A DNA stretch of 64,000 nt, from positions 46,519 to 110,518 of the forward strand of contig DWXH01000024.1 in the NCBI GenBank assembly GCA_019119305.1, read 5' to 3'. Position numbers and translations under genes: made by a program. Positions 9,621 to 21,021 of this stretch are shown piece by piece. Below the pieces are notes generated by a model. It was not told the DNA's origin. It saw only the letters and a list, made by a program, of their open reading frames with translations, and searched no databases. The stretch is from Candidatus Alistipes merdigallinarum. Its GTDB lineage: Bacteria; Bacteroidota; Bacteroidia; Bacteroidales; Rikenellaceae. Each line of letters starts with the position of its first letter. Within the stretch, counting starts at the first letter, position 1.

Positions 9621-10961
9621 ATGGAACGGATCGTCATATTGGGAGGGGGAGAAAGCGGCTGCGGATCGGCCGTGTTGGCCCACGTCAAGGGATTCGATGT
9701 ATTTCTATCGGATCGGGGCACTATCGCACCGAAATACAAAAGCCTGTTGGAACAATGGGACATCCCTTATGAGGAAGGAACCCATACGGAAAAAAAGATT
9801 CTGTTGGCCGACCGGATCGTCAAGAGTCCCGGAATTCCGGATAAAGCTCCGATGGTCCAGGCCGCTATAAAGAAAGGGATTCCGATCATTTCGGAAATCG
9901 AATTTACCGCCCCATACCTGACCGCTTCGACAATCTGCATTACCGGCAGCAACGGGAAAACCACGACGACGACACTTACCTATGAGATTCTGAAACAAGC
10001 CGGCATAAAGGTCGGGTTGGCCGGAAACATCGGAGAGAGCCTTGCCCTGTCTGTCGCCACAAACCACTACGACTGGTATGTTATCGAACTGAGCAGCTTT
10101 CAGCTGGACGGTTGTTACCGTTTCCGCACCGACATCGGTGTGCTGATGAACATCACACCGGACCACCTCGATCGGTACGACTACAAATTGCAGAACTATA
10201 TCGACAGCAAATTCCGCATCTTGCAGAACCAACGTCCCGAAGATCGTTTTATTTATTGTGCCGACGACCCGTTGACCATAAAGAATCTGCCCAACCATTC
10301 ACTTCCCATGCGAGTGCTGCCGTTCAGCGTGAAAAAGGAAGAGGAGTGTGCTGCCGTACTTCGAGAGGGTGTGATTCACGTCTCGCTCGACGGAAAACAG
10401 GTGAACGTCCCGGCTGCCGAGATGAAAATCAAGGGAATCCACAACATATACAACGCCATGGTTGCTTCACTGGCCGCCCTGTCGGCCGGAGTCGACCCGA
10501 AATCGATCGAGCAGACGCTCCGATCGTTTGCCGGAATCGAACACCGACTCGAACCGTGCGGTACGATCGACGGTGTCGATTACATCAACGACTCGAAAGC
10601 CACAAACGTCGATTCAGTATGGTATGCATTGGAGAGTATGACGCGGCCGGTTGTCTGGATTGCCGGCGGCACGGATAAAGGTAATGACTACTCGCAACTC
10701 TACGATCTCGTCAAAGACAAGGTCAAGACGCTCGTTTGCATGGGAGTCGACAATTCGAAACTGACAAAAGCCTTTGCCGGACGGATCGACCACATCGTCG
10801 ACACCCACTCACTGGACGAAGCCATGACTGCTGCACGTAACCATGCAGAAGCAGGTGAAACCGTACTGTTGTCTCCTGCCTGCGCCAGCTTCGATCTGTT
10901 CAAAAATTACGAGGACCGGGGACAGCAATTCAAAGAGTGGGTTGCTTCTCATAAATCATAA
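9621..10961 (+). CDS. murD: UDP-N-acetylmuramoylalanine--D-glutamate ligase MurD
   Basis: CITGSNGKTTTTTL, NDSKATN, SPACASFDLFKNYEDRG motifs. Confidence 0.95.
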   Translation: MERIVILGGGESGCGSAVLAHVKGFDVFLSDRGTIAPKYKSLLEQWDIPYEEGTHTEKKILLADRIVKSPGIPDKAPMVQAAIKKGIPIISEIEFTAPYLTASTICITGSNGKTTTTTLTYEILKQAGIKVGLAGNIGESLALSVATNHYDWYVIELSSFQLDGCYRFRTDIGVLMNITPDHLDRYDYKLQNYIDSKFRILQNQRPEDRFIYCADDPLTIKNLPNHSLPMRVLPFSVKKEEECAAVLREGVIHVSLDGKQVNVPAAEMKIKGIHNIYNAMVASLAALSAGVDPKSIEQTLRSFAGIEHRLEPCGTIDGVDYINDSKATNVDSVWYALESMTRPVVWIAGGTDKGNDYSQLYDLVKDKVKTLVCMGVDNSKLTKAFAGRIDHIVDTHSLDEAMTAARNHAEAGETVLLSPACASFDLFKNYEDRGQQFKEWVASHKS

Positions 10962-10976
10962 AGCGGAGTAAAACAG

Positions 10977-12263
10977 ATGGAAGAACATAAAACGGCATCC
11001 GACAAGACCTCTCTCCTCGACCGCTTTTTCGGTGGAGATCGTATTCTATGGACCATTATCGCCATTTTGTCGATCATTTCGCTGCTGGTAATCTATTCGT
11101 CGACAGCATCGATGGCCTATCGGAAAGCCGGAGGAGATACGGCCCATTATTTCTTCCAGCAACTGAAATTCATTCTGCTCGGTTTCATTGCCATGATCAT
11201 TATACAGCGGGTTAATTACCAACGATACGCCCGTCCGAAGTTGCTATCGTTCGTATTTATAGCCGCTCTGTTGTTCATGCTGATGACCTTTTTTGTCGGA
11301 GTAAACTTCAACGACGCTTCGCGATGGCTCCGGATACCGATACTCGGGGTCACGTTCCAACCCTCCGACTTTCTGCGGATCGCCCTGATCGCAATTCTGG
11401 CCCGACAACTGGCTAAACGACAAGTCGGTATCGAACGAATGCCTTTGCTCCCAGCACTCACTTTACGGGGATGGCAGAAAAACCCGGAAAAAAACATCAA
11501 CATCCTGACGCGTAACACGATTCCAATTTTAGGCCCGATTGTATTGGCGTGTGGAACCATCTTCATGTCCAACTTTTCGACCTCGGCCATCACATTCTGT
11601 ACCTGCTGGATTATGCTGTACGTCGGACGTGTCAAGATAAAAGAGTTGGTCAAATTGATCGTATTGATTGGCGGCGTTATGATCCTTGCCGTATCGGTCA
11701 TGTACATCTTCAATATCGGACGATCGCACACATGGGTCAACCGGTTGGGCATCGGTTCACTCGTCAACCAGACCGAGCAGGCCGAAATGCAAAACGAAGA
11801 CGATAACCTACAACAGGAACAGGCCCGGATCGCCATCGCCTCGGGCGGATTGCTCGGGAAAGGGCCCGGAAACAGTACGCAACGCTCCAACCTTCCGCAC
11901 TCCTATTCCGATTTCGCCTATGCCTTTATCGTCGAAGAGTACGGACTGGCCGGAGCCGTGACCATACTGTTTCTCTATCTGTGTATTTTTTTCCGCGGGA
12001 TTGTCATCTTCCGGCGCTGTGGTACGGCATTTCCCGGATTGTTGGTATTGGGACTTTGCCTGATGATCACGTTCCAAGCCATCTGTAACATGCTGGTCTC
12101 CGTCTGCCTGTTCCCTGTAACCGGGCAGACCCTGCCCCTGATCAGTTTGGGTGGCTCTTCGATTGTATTCACATGTATGGCATTGGGATTGATCCTGGGG
12201 ATCAGCCGTCAGGTCAAAGAACAATCGCTGGACCGACCGCGTAAAGAATCTTTACTCGAATAA
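10977..12263 (+). CDS. ftsW: FtsW/RodA/SpoVE-family glycosyltransferase
   Basis: Polytopic; GINGxxRW-like (GVNFNDASRWLRIP), GNSTQR, PHSYSDFAYAFIVEEYGL, LPLISLGGSS. Confidence 0.92.
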   Translation: MEEHKTASDKTSLLDRFFGGDRILWTIIAILSIISLLVIYSSTASMAYRKAGGDTAHYFFQQLKFILLGFIAMIIIQRVNYQRYARPKLLSFVFIAALLFMLMTFFVGVNFNDASRWLRIPILGVTFQPSDFLRIALIAILARQLAKRQVGIERMPLLPALTLRGWQKNPEKNINILTRNTIPILGPIVLACGTIFMSNFSTSAITFCTCWIMLYVGRVKIKELVKLIVLIGGVMILAVSVMYIFNIGRSHTWVNRLGIGSLVNQTEQAEMQNEDDNLQQEQARIAIASGGLLGKGPGNSTQRSNLPHSYSDFAYAFIVEEYGLAGAVTILFLYLCIFFRGIVIFRRCGTAFPGLLVLGLCLMITFQAICNMLVSVCLFPVTGQTLPLISLGGSSIVFTCMALGLILGISRQVKEQSLDRPRKESLLE

Positions 12264-12299
12264 ACACGAAACTGACCGTGTCGAAAATAGTATCGAAAC

Positions 12300-13412
12300 A
12301 TGAATCGTAAACTGAAAATCATCTTGAGCGGAGGCGGAACCGGTGGACATATCTATCCGGCTGTCGCCGTTGCAGAAGCCCTGCAACAAAAATTAGGCGA
12401 CAACGTAGAGATTCTCTTTGTCGGCGCCCAAGGCAAAATGGAGATGGAAAAGGTTCCTGCCTTAGGATACAATATCGTTGGCCTACCCGTTGCCGGACTG
12501 CAACGGAAACTGACGCTCAAAAATCTGGCAGTTCCATTCAAAGTCCTTCATTCTATCGGGATGGCTCGCAAAATTCTCCGGAATTTCAAAGCCAATGCAG
12601 CCGTCGGATTCGGTGGATATGCAAGTGCCCCCGTCCTATGGTGCGCACAACGTATGGGAATCCCGACTCTCATTCAGGAACAGAACTCCTATGCAGGCGC
12701 TACGAACAAAATGTTGGCCTCAAAAGCAAAACGGATTTGTGTCGCATACGAAGGCATGGATCGTTTCTTTCCGAAAGAGAAGATCGTCCTCACGGGAAAT
12801 CCGCTGCGGGGTCGTTTTGCACAAAACGCTGAATTACGGAACGAGGCTTTGAAATATTTCGGTTTCGAGGAAGACAAGCCGGTCGTGCTGGTCGTCGGCG
12901 GGAGCCTCGGGACTCGGACACTGAACAACATGATGAAGGCAAACGTCGATCGGATCGTCGCGGAAAACAGGCTTCAAATGATCTGGCAAACCGGAAAATA
13001 TTACGAACGGGAGATGTCCGAATTCATGCAGGGCAGAGCCGATCGGGGTATCTGGCGGGGGGCGTTCATCGACCGGATGGACTTAGCCTATGCGGCTGCC
13101 GATGTTGTCGTTGCACGTTCCGGAGCCTGCACGGTTTCGGAACTCTGTCTGATCGGCAAGTGTACCCTTTTCGTCCCCTCTCCCAATGTCGCCGAGGACC
13201 ACCAAACCAAAAATGCTATGGCCCTGGTCAATAAACAGGCTGCATGTATCGTTCCCGATAAGGTGGCTGTTGAACAGGTCTTCCCTGAAATCGACCGTTT
13301 GCTCGCACAACCCGAGACGATGGAACGGATGAGGCAAAATATGTTGAAATTAGGCATAAGCGACTCGGCAAGCCGTGTAGCCGACGAAATAATAAATGTT
13401 GTCAACAAATAG
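12300..13412 (+). CDS. murG: UDP-GlcNAc--MurNAc-pentapeptide pyrophosphoryl-undecaprenol GlcNAc transferase MurG
   Basis: SGGGTGGHIYPAVAVAEAL, GFGGYASAPVL, VARSGACTVSEL, EDHQTKNA. Confidence 0.95.
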   Translation: MNRKLKIILSGGGTGGHIYPAVAVAEALQQKLGDNVEILFVGAQGKMEMEKVPALGYNIVGLPVAGLQRKLTLKNLAVPFKVLHSIGMARKILRNFKANAAVGFGGYASAPVLWCAQRMGIPTLIQEQNSYAGATNKMLASKAKRICVAYEGMDRFFPKEKIVLTGNPLRGRFAQNAELRNEALKYFGFEEDKPVVLVVGGSLGTRTLNNMMKANVDRIVAENRLQMIWQTGKYYEREMSEFMQGRADRGIWRGAFIDRMDLAYAAADVVVARSGACTVSELCLIGKCTLFVPSPNVAEDHQTKNAMALVNKQAACIVPDKVAVEQVFPEIDRLLAQPETMERMRQNMLKLGISDSASRVADEIINVVNK

Positions 13413-13414
13413 AA

Positions 13415-14776
13415 ATGAAGTTTAGCAAAGTATATTTCTTGGGGATCGGCGGTATCGGTATGAGTGCATTGGCCCGATACTGCCTGCACGAAGGGTTACA
13501 AGTGGCTGGTTACGACCGGACACCGTCGGAACTGACCGAAGCCCTAAGCCGGGAAGGCGCTCGCATTACGTATGAAGATACCCCAGAGACGATTCCTGCT
13601 GAATTTAAAAATCCGGCCGACACACAAGTCGTCTACACACCAGCCATTCCATCGGACAGCCCCCAACTGCTCTTTTTCCGCAACGGGAATTTCGCAATCG
13701 AGAAACGTTCACGCATGTTGGGTGTGATCTCTCGGGACAAATACCTGATGGCGGTATCCGGCACACACGGCAAAACGACCACCAGCACCATGGCCGCATG
13801 GTTCAACCACGAAGCAGCAGATGGAGGGAGCGCATTTCTTGGCGGAATCTCAAAAAATTTCGATAACAATTTGGTCCTTGGGAAGGGGAACCGGTTGGTC
13901 GCCGAAGCCGATGAGTTCGACCGCTCGTTTCTGCAGCTCTACCCCGATGTCGCGGTAGTTACGGCCGCCGACGCGGATCATCTCGACATCTACGGAACGC
14001 ATGAAGCGGTAAAGGAGGCGTTCGCCGCATTTATCGAACAGATCAAACCCGGCGGAACGCTGATCATGAAAAAAGGCGTGGACGTCACCATACGAAACCA
14101 AGACATCAAGGTTTACCGCTACTCTTACGATACCCCTTGCGACTTCTATGCAGAAAGAATCCGCGTCGGAGCAAACGGATGCTACACATTCGACATCGTC
14201 TGCCCGGATCGGACCCTTGCTGACTGCACGTTAGGCATTCCCGGTTGGGTCAATGTCGAAAACTGCATCGCCGCCGTAGCCATGCTTTGGGCCAGTGGCT
14301 GTTTCGATGAAACGCGGTTGCGGCAGGCCATCGCCTCGTTCCGCGGAGTCAAACGCCGGTTCGACTTTTATGTCAACACACCCCGGCATATCTATATGGA
14401 CGACTATGCCCACCATCCGAACGAGCTCCGCGCCACGATCACATCGGTCCGGAAAATGTTCCCCGGCCGCAGACTGACTGTCGTCTTCCAGCCCCACCTC
14501 TATACCCGGACCCGCGACTTCGCTCCGGAGTTTGCCGATGCGCTTTCCCTCTGCGATGAGGTGCTGCTGCTGCCGATCTATCCGGCCCGCGAGGAACCGA
14601 TCAAAGGGGTAAGTTCGGAGATGTTGCTCCCCATGATTCGCACTTCGGCACAGATCGTCGAAAAAAGCGATCTGCTCGACACGATCCGTAGAAAAAATCC
14701 GGAATTATTGGTAACTTTCGGAGCAGGAGATATAGACCGATATTGCACAAAAATAGCCGCATTGTTGTCCGAATAA
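13415..14776 (+). CDS. murC: UDP-N-acetylmuramate--L-alanine ligase MurC
   Basis: GIGGIGMSALAR, SGTHGKTTTSTM, DDYAHHPNELRAT, FQPHLYTRT. Confidence 0.95.
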   Translation: MKFSKVYFLGIGGIGMSALARYCLHEGLQVAGYDRTPSELTEALSREGARITYEDTPETIPAEFKNPADTQVVYTPAIPSDSPQLLFFRNGNFAIEKRSRMLGVISRDKYLMAVSGTHGKTTTSTMAAWFNHEAADGGSAFLGGISKNFDNNLVLGKGNRLVAEADEFDRSFLQLYPDVAVVTAADADHLDIYGTHEAVKEAFAAFIEQIKPGGTLIMKKGVDVTIRNQDIKVYRYSYDTPCDFYAERIRVGANGCYTFDIVCPDRTLADCTLGIPGWVNVENCIAAVAMLWASGCFDETRLRQAIASFRGVKRRFDFYVNTPRHIYMDDYAHHPNELRATITSVRKMFPGRRLTVVFQPHLYTRTRDFAPEFADALSLCDEVLLLPIYPAREEPIKGVSSEMLLPMIRTSAQIVEKSDLLDTIRRKNPELLVTFGAGDIDRYCTKIAALLSE

Positions 14777-14791
14777 CATTCTATCTATACC

Positions 14792-15631
14792 GTGAAAAAG
14801 TCATTGGCCATAACCCTGAATCTTTCGGCATGGATCCTGCTTATCGCCTATTTGTCGTTCGCACTGCCCTACACGAACCGACAAAAAAAGGAACGTCTGT
14901 GCAAAGGGATCAACGTGACGATCCTCGACAGTGCCGAACGCAAATTCATCACACCGGCTATGGTCAAGATGTGGTTCGAAACGAAAAAGATAAAATTAGT
15001 AGGAGAAAAGTTAATGTCGATCAACACGATCGATCTGGAGCAATTCATCGGACGAAGAGGTTATGTCCGGACGGTACGGGTCTACACCTCGATGGACGGA
15101 TTACTCAACATCGAGATAACCCAACGTCAGCCGATCGCGCGCTTCAACACCCAAAACGGTTATAACTTTTACGTTACGGAAGACAACTATATCCTCCCGG
15201 CACAACGTCATTTCGTGACCTACGTTCCGATCATCACGGGATATATTCTTCCCCCTTTCCGTCGCGACTACATCGGTCCTCTCGATCGTTTCGCCGACGA
15301 CAAAGAAAAAAAAATAGAAAAAAATTATCTGTTTTTAACGAAACTAATTAATTTTGTAAAATTCGTGGATAGTAATGATTTCTGGCGATCATTTATCGTA
15401 CAGATTCATGTGGAAGGAACCGAAACCGAACTAAAATATGACCCTGACATAGAGATCGTTCCTCGTGTCGGGAATCAGGTTATCCTGCTGGGGGGAATCG
15501 ACGGATACCAGGAAAAACTGGATAAATTGTTGGTATTTTACAAAAATGCCGTCGCCTACGAAGGATGGGAAAAGTTCAAGTACATAAATTTGAAATACAA
15601 AGATCAGGTTGTCTGTATCGAAAATAAATAA
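14792..15631 (+). CDS. ftsQ: Cell division protein FtsQ
   Basis: N-terminal TM and POTRA-like region, position between murC and ftsA; GTG start. Confidence 0.8.
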   Translation: MKKSLAITLNLSAWILLIAYLSFALPYTNRQKKERLCKGINVTILDSAERKFITPAMVKMWFETKKIKLVGEKLMSINTIDLEQFIGRRGYVRTVRVYTSMDGLLNIEITQRQPIARFNTQNGYNFYVTEDNYILPAQRHFVTYVPIITGYILPPFRRDYIGPLDRFADDKEKKIEKNYLFLTKLINFVKFVDSNDFWRSFIVQIHVEGTETELKYDPDIEIVPRVGNQVILLGGIDGYQEKLDKLLVFYKNAVAYEGWEKFKYINLKYKDQVVCIENK

Positions 15632-15640
15632 ATTTAGACA

Positions 15641-17053
15641 GTGGAAAACGGGGGTTATATCGTTGCGATCGATTTAGGAAGTAATACGGTCACCGTCGTA
15701 GTCGGCTCAAAAACCGATGACGGGAAGATCAAAATTCTCGACCAGGAGATCTCTGCCGTTCAAAACGGCGGGATGGTCCGCGGAGAGATAAAAAATATCG
15801 ATTTGGTCTCGCAAAGCATCAAAACAGCAGTCAATGCCATCGAAAGCAGAACGGGAATACGTATAACCGAAGCCTATACAGGGATTTCGGGGCAACACAT
15901 TCGCAGCGTCAAACAACCCTATTACGTTTTTGCCAGTCGTGGGGATGAAATCCGGCAAGAAGATGTCCGTCAATTACACGACAGTATGCGCAATGTCCCC
16001 GCCCCAGACGGTGAAAAAATACTCCAGATCATCCCGCAAAATTACGTTATCGACGACAAAGAGGAGACCGCGAATCCGGTCGGAACATTCGGCAACAAGT
16101 TAGCATCGACGTTCAATATTATTTTGGGGGATACGGTTGCCATTAACCGTCTTGAAATGGCTCTCAAACGGGTGAATATTGCTCCTATGGGGCTGTATCT
16201 GAATGCTATCGCCGCGGGTGAGGCCGTACTTACGCCCGATGAAAAAGAGGAGGGTGTCGCCGTAATCGATATCGGTGCCGGGACAACCGACATTGTGGTT
16301 TACCAGAACAACATCATTCGACATGTGGGAATCGTCCCGATGGGAGGCAACGTCATTAACAAAGATATCCGTTCTTACGGCATCCTCGAAAAACATGTCG
16401 AAAGTCTGAAAACGCGATACGGAGAGGCTGTACGGGATGCCGCGCAACCGGACAAATACATCACAACACCCGGGCTGAGCGCCAAAGCCTCGAAGGAGAT
16501 ATCTGCACAAAACTTGGCCGCCATTATCGAAGCCCGTATGCTGGATATCATCGATTTCGCAATCGAAGAGATCAAAAAATCAGGATACCACGATAAATTG
16601 GGAGCCGGCGTAGTTTTGACCGGCGGTGGTGCAAAGCTCAAACATATCGACCTGCTTTTTAAAAACTACACGGGACTGGACGTTCGTGTCGCTGGTGCCG
16701 AAAGCAATCTCGAAGAGGAAAGTTTGAACTTGGCAGGAGATCCGGCCATAGCAACGGCAATAGGTCTGTTGATACGGGCATACAACGAGCCGGGTCAAAG
16801 TAAAACGGCAAATCGAGCCAGACCGCTGACCCCTCGTTCGGTAAACGACGAAACATCCCCATCGGGAAATAAACGGAGTTTAAATGATTTTTATCAGACG
16901 CAAAATACAAATACTATTCAAGAGGAAAATCCGGATGAAGATCAACAACCGCCAACTCCTCCTGCCCCTAAAACAGAAAACTCTGTCAAACGTTTTTTCA
17001 ATAAACTGCGTACATATTTCGAAGAAGACGAAATTGAAGATAACGAAATATAA
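15641..17053 (+). CDS. ftsA: Cell division protein FtsA
   Basis: Actin-like motifs IVAIDLGSNTVTVVVG, VIDIGAGTTDIVVY, VVLTGGGAKL; GTG start. Confidence 0.93.
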   Translation: MENGGYIVAIDLGSNTVTVVVGSKTDDGKIKILDQEISAVQNGGMVRGEIKNIDLVSQSIKTAVNAIESRTGIRITEAYTGISGQHIRSVKQPYYVFASRGDEIRQEDVRQLHDSMRNVPAPDGEKILQIIPQNYVIDDKEETANPVGTFGNKLASTFNIILGDTVAINRLEMALKRVNIAPMGLYLNAIAAGEAVLTPDEKEEGVAVIDIGAGTTDIVVYQNNIIRHVGIVPMGGNVINKDIRSYGILEKHVESLKTRYGEAVRDAAQPDKYITTPGLSAKASKEISAQNLAAIIEARMLDIIDFAIEEIKKSGYHDKLGAGVVLTGGGAKLKHIDLLFKNYTGLDVRVAGAESNLEEESLNLAGDPAIATAIGLLIRAYNEPGQSKTANRARPLTPRSVNDETSPSGNKRSLNDFYQTQNTNTIQEENPDEDQQPPTPPAPKTENSVKRFFNKLRTYFEEDEIEDNEI

Positions 17054-17137
17054 ACTTTGTGTCTCCAAATTAAAAAAGAAAGATCATAGTCTCCTTTCTC
17101 TAAATGATCTAACAACACAATTCACACAATAAAAGAC

Positions 17138-18631
17138 ATGTCCGAAGAGAAAAATATAATCGATTTCGAAATTCCCAAGTTATCCCCCTCCATCATCATG
17201 GTTACCGGTGTAGGCGGAGGAGGAAGCAATGCAGTCAACCACATGTACGAGTTGGAGATTGCCGACGTCTCATTTATGGTTTGCAATACCGATCCGCAAG
17301 CTCTGCGCAACAGTCCGGTCCCACTCAAAGTTCGTTTAGGCCAGAATGGACTGGGGGCCGGGAATAATCCCGAAAAAGGACGGCAAGCGGCATTAGAGAG
17401 TCTGGATGAAATTATCGAAATCTACAAGCGGGAAGGAACCAAAATGGTCTTTATCACCGCCGGAATGGGTGGTGGCACAGGAACCGGAGCTGCTCCAGTT
17501 ATCGCACGCGCAGCAAAAGAAATGGGTATCCTGACCGTGGCCATCGTGACCATACCGTTCAAAACGGAGGGTCCGAAACGGATGCGACAGGCTTATCAAG
17601 GTATCGAAGAGTTGCGTGGATGTGTCGACTCGTTGCTGCTCATCAACAACGAAAACATTCAGGAAATTTTTGGGAAACTGACTCTATCCGAGGCCTTCGG
17701 CAAGGCCGACGATATTTTGGCTACAGCCGCTCGAGGCATTGCCGTAGTCATCACTCGGGAAAATACCATTAACGTCGACTTCGCGGATGTGCAAACCGTC
17801 ATGACCGACAGTGGGGTGGCATTGATGGGTTCGGGAAGAGCATCAGGCGAAGACCGGGCCATGAAAGTGGCCAATATGGCCCTCGAATCTCCACTGTTGA
17901 ACCACAACGATATCGCAGGAGCAAAAAACATTCTGATCAACATCACTTCCGGCGAAGAAGAGATCACTCTGGAAGAGACATACATGATTACCGAATATAT
18001 CCAGGAACGAGCAGGCAATAATGCCGACATCATTTGGGGTGCAGGGAAAGATGACTCACTCGGTTCGGATATTGAAGTAACCATCATTGCAACAGGGTTC
18101 GATTACACACAAATGAACATGGTCAGCTATTCTCCGCTTCAAGATTATAAAGACATGCAACGTAAAGCGGCCATGCAGCAACAAGCCGAAGCAAAAGAGG
18201 TTGAAACCGATTTTACCGAAGCTCAACCCCAAGACACGACGGTCCAGACTCCGCGCGAGACCTTCCCCAGAAGACAACGACCGGAACCGATAAACGTAGT
18301 CACAACTCCCTCACCGATTGCACCTGCGGCCAAACAACAGACGCAGGAGCAGCCACAACAACCTCAACCGACCATTCATAAAAATACATTCCACTCCCCC
18401 CGCCCACAATCAAAGCCGATCGCCGGGCCAATCGCACAACCTGCAATTGAATCAAAAAAAGAGGGAGAATCAGACCTCGATATCGAAGAGTGGGAAAAAC
18501 GGCCGGCTTTTGTCCGTCGAAACATCAAGTTCGTCAAAGACAGCTCTTCGGACGGGACCCGCTCACGTGTCGTATTGAAAGACGACACTCCGAATGACCA
18601 TAATTCGGGTCAAAACGGATCGCTATTTTAG
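17138..18631 (+). CDS. ftsZ: Cell division protein FtsZ
   Basis: [33 protein letters not shown], tubulin T-loop motifs; Pro/Gln-rich C-terminal linker. Confidence 0.97.
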   Translation: MSEEKNIIDFEIPKLSPSIIMVTGVGGGGSNAVNHMYELEIADVSFMVCNTDPQALRNSPVPLKVRLGQNGLGAGNNPEKGRQAALESLDEIIEIYKREGTKMVFITAGMGGGTGTGAAPVIARAAKEMGILTVAIVTIPFKTEGPKRMRQAYQGIEELRGCVDSLLLINNENIQEIFGKLTLSEAFGKADDILATAARGIAVVITRENTINVDFADVQTVMTDSGVALMGSGRASGEDRAMKVANMALESPLLNHNDIAGAKNILINITSGEEEITLEETYMITEYIQERAGNNADIIWGAGKDDSLGSDIEVTIIATGFDYTQMNMVSYSPLQDYKDMQRKAAMQQQAEAKEVETDFTEAQPQDTTVQTPRETFPRRQRPEPINVVTTPSPIAPAAKQQTQEQPQQPQPTIHKNTFHSPRPQSKPIAGPIAQPAIESKKEGESDLDIEEWEKRPAFVRRNIKFVKDSSSDGTRSRVVLKDDTPNDHNSGQNGSLF

Positions 18632-18664
18632 CCTCGAAGCATTTAGATTTTTTCAATATACGTT

Positions 18665-19981
18665 TTGAGCTATTTATATATTTCGTCTGTCGTATTCAAT
18701 ACATTCACCTTTCAGGATGGAGTAATTCTGTCACTGATCGTTTTGCTCTTGTTTGTTTCGGCAATCGTTTCGGCATCTGAAACCGCTTTTTTTTCGCTTA
18801 CCCCCCACGATATCGAACGATTCAAAGACAACAAAGACCGATCGAGCAAGACAATCATCTCTCTGCTGTCATCCGAGAAATATCTCCTTGCGACTATCCT
18901 GATCGCCAACAATCTGGTCAATGTGTGTATCGTCGTTCTGGCTAACGGATTGATCGACTCACTGATCGATTTCGGCGAGGCTACCGGCTGGGAGTTCTTG
19001 ATCAAGATGGTCGTCGTGACCTTCCTGTTGCTGCTTTTCGGAGAGATCATGCCGAAGATTTTCTCATCCTACAACCCCATCCGAATCGCCAGGATCATGG
19101 CACTGCCCCTGTCCGGGCTGAAATCGCTATTTAAACCCTTTGCTTATCTGCTGATCCGCTCGGGCAACTACATCAGCAAAAAATTCTCCGACAAACACGA
19201 CAACATCTCGATAGACGAACTCTCGAACGCCATAGAAATGACTTCGGATCAAAACGCCGAAGAGAAACAGATGTTGTCGGAGATTGTCGATTTCGTCCAT
19301 ACTGAGGTCGGAGAGATTATGAAACCCAGACTGGACATCGTCGCCCTCGATATTAAATCGGATTTCGAGGAGGTATGCCAAACGATTGTCTCTTCCGGGT
19401 TCTCCCGCATCCCGGTTTTCGAAGAAAACATCGATAAAATCAAAGGGATCCTATACGTTAAGGACCTGCTTCCGTATATCACGCACGATCAAACTTTCGA
19501 ATGGCAGAATCTGATTCGAAAACCCTATTTCGTCCCGGAACACAAAAAAATCAACGAACTACTCGAAGAGTTCCGGTCAAACCAGATTCACATCGCCATC
19601 GTAGTCGATGAATACGGTTCTACGCTGGGACTGCTCTCACTTGAAGATATTCTGGAAGAGATCGTCGGCGAAATTTCAGACGAATCGGACCGTGAACAGA
19701 CTTTTTATAAAAAGCTCGCCCCGAACGTCTACCTTTTTGATGGGAAAACCCACCTCAACGATTTTCTGGAGGTATTAGAATTAGACGATCGCTATTTGGA
19801 TTCCGTGAAAGGGGAGGCCGAAACGATTGCCGGACTGATGTTGGAGATTCGAAAAGATTTTCTGCACCAGGGAGAATCCCTAACCTGCCGGGATTTGATG
19901 CTGCAAGTCGAAGCCGTAGACGAACTCCGGATAGACAAGATCAAAGTCACCTTTCGGGCCAATCCATCATCCAACCTTTAA
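18665..19981 (+). CDS. gldE: DUF21/CBS/CorC_HlyC family protein (GldE-like)
   Basis: SASETAFFSLTPHDIERFK, CBS pair (MKPRLDIVALD...IHIAIVVDEYGSTLGLLSLEDILEEIVGEI), C-terminal CorC-type domain. Confidence 0.78.
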   Translation: MSYLYISSVVFNTFTFQDGVILSLIVLLLFVSAIVSASETAFFSLTPHDIERFKDNKDRSSKTIISLLSSEKYLLATILIANNLVNVCIVVLANGLIDSLIDFGEATGWEFLIKMVVVTFLLLLFGEIMPKIFSSYNPIRIARIMALPLSGLKSLFKPFAYLLIRSGNYISKKFSDKHDNISIDELSNAIEMTSDQNAEEKQMLSEIVDFVHTEVGEIMKPRLDIVALDIKSDFEEVCQTIVSSGFSRIPVFEENIDKIKGILYVKDLLPYITHDQTFEWQNLIRKPYFVPEHKKINELLEEFRSNQIHIAIVVDEYGSTLGLLSLEDILEEIVGEISDESDREQTFYKKLAPNVYLFDGKTHLNDFLEVLELDDRYLDSVKGEAETIAGLMLEIRKDFLHQGESLTCRDLMLQVEAVDELRIDKIKVTFRANPSSNL

Positions 19982-20293
19982 TCTCATAATAGCCCTCCGG
20001 CTACACTTCTCCTTCTCCGACAGAAAACCTATACTTTGTCCCATCGATCGTCAAGCCCCTCAAAAAGAAGAGGCCGTACAAAAACTCTCTTTGACCAAAC
20101 AGTGGCGGCACGAGCTGTATTTCCTCTAAACTCCAAAGTCGTCGAATGGAATTACGAGAACAATAATGCAATGATTTATATACCAGTTTTCATGATTACC
20201 TACCTGTCGAACAGATAGCCGACTCATACCCTATAACTATTGAAAGATCCCCGTTTGAAAGAGATTCTATTTGCAAAAGGCCGTTTCCCGTCT

Positions 20294-21019
20294 CTAAAAT
20301 ACTTCACGAAGTATCGATACCAACCGGACGGAACGGATCGTGTCGAGGTGGTATCCGAAAAATTCCAATACGGATTCAAGAAATGCGGAACGGCGTTCCC
20401 GTGAAAGCCGCAGGCTATCGAGCTCTTCCACCGGACAATCCATCAAATGCCCCAACAGCGAAGAACTATCCTGATCCATACATACCCCATGTACCGGCAG
20501 CGAGGGGGTAAACAACCCACCGCGCATATCGAAAAAGGTCCCCTCGGAAAATTCGTTTCCGGGATAAAAACCCAAATAAGCCGAAAGCTGGACCAAAAAC
20601 CAAAGATGAAAATTCGCCACACCCTTTTCCATGCGATCCAACTGTACGACCGAATTGAAAATAAAATCGAACAACGCGTCATTCGGCTCCGACTCCCGAA
20701 TCAATCGATACAACACTTCGGCCATAAAGAGTGCAATGGTGCTTTTGCGGACATCAAAAGGGAGCGAAGATAACGGGACCAAATTCCGAACCTCCCGAAT
20801 GCGGTGCATCTGGGCATGGGGTGACACACTTGCCTCCAATTCAACCAGAAACATCGGTTGCAACAGAGCCGCCTTATTACCTCGACCTCGGGAGCTTCGA
20901 ACCCCCTGTACCATATAATTCATCCGGCCGTACAGGTCTGTCAATAGATAAGCGACCAACGAACTCTCGCCATATTTGATCGTATGCAGTACGATCCCCC
21001 GCGCCTTATAGTTTTGCAT
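20294..21019 (-). CDS. recO: DNA repair protein RecO
   Basis: MQNYKARGIVLHTIKYGESSLVAYLLTDLYGRMNYMVQGVRSSRGR, OB-fold start typical of RecO. Confidence 0.88.
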   Translation of the reverse strand: MQNYKARGIVLHTIKYGESSLVAYLLTDLYGRMNYMVQGVRSSRGRGNKAALLQPMFLVELEASVSPHAQMHRIREVRNLVPLSSLPFDVRKSTIALFMAEVLYRLIRESEPNDALFDFIFNSVVQLDRMEKGVANFHLWFLVQLSAYLGFYPGNEFSEGTFFDMRGGLFTPSLPVHGVCMDQDSSSLLGHLMDCPVEELDSLRLSRERRSAFLESVLEFFGYHLDTIRSVRLVSILREVF

Positions 21020-21021
21020 GA

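Noticed and set aside
20036-20218. 60-aa ORF between gldE-like gene and recO
   Set aside because: No motif, low-complexity basic product, no convincing start context.
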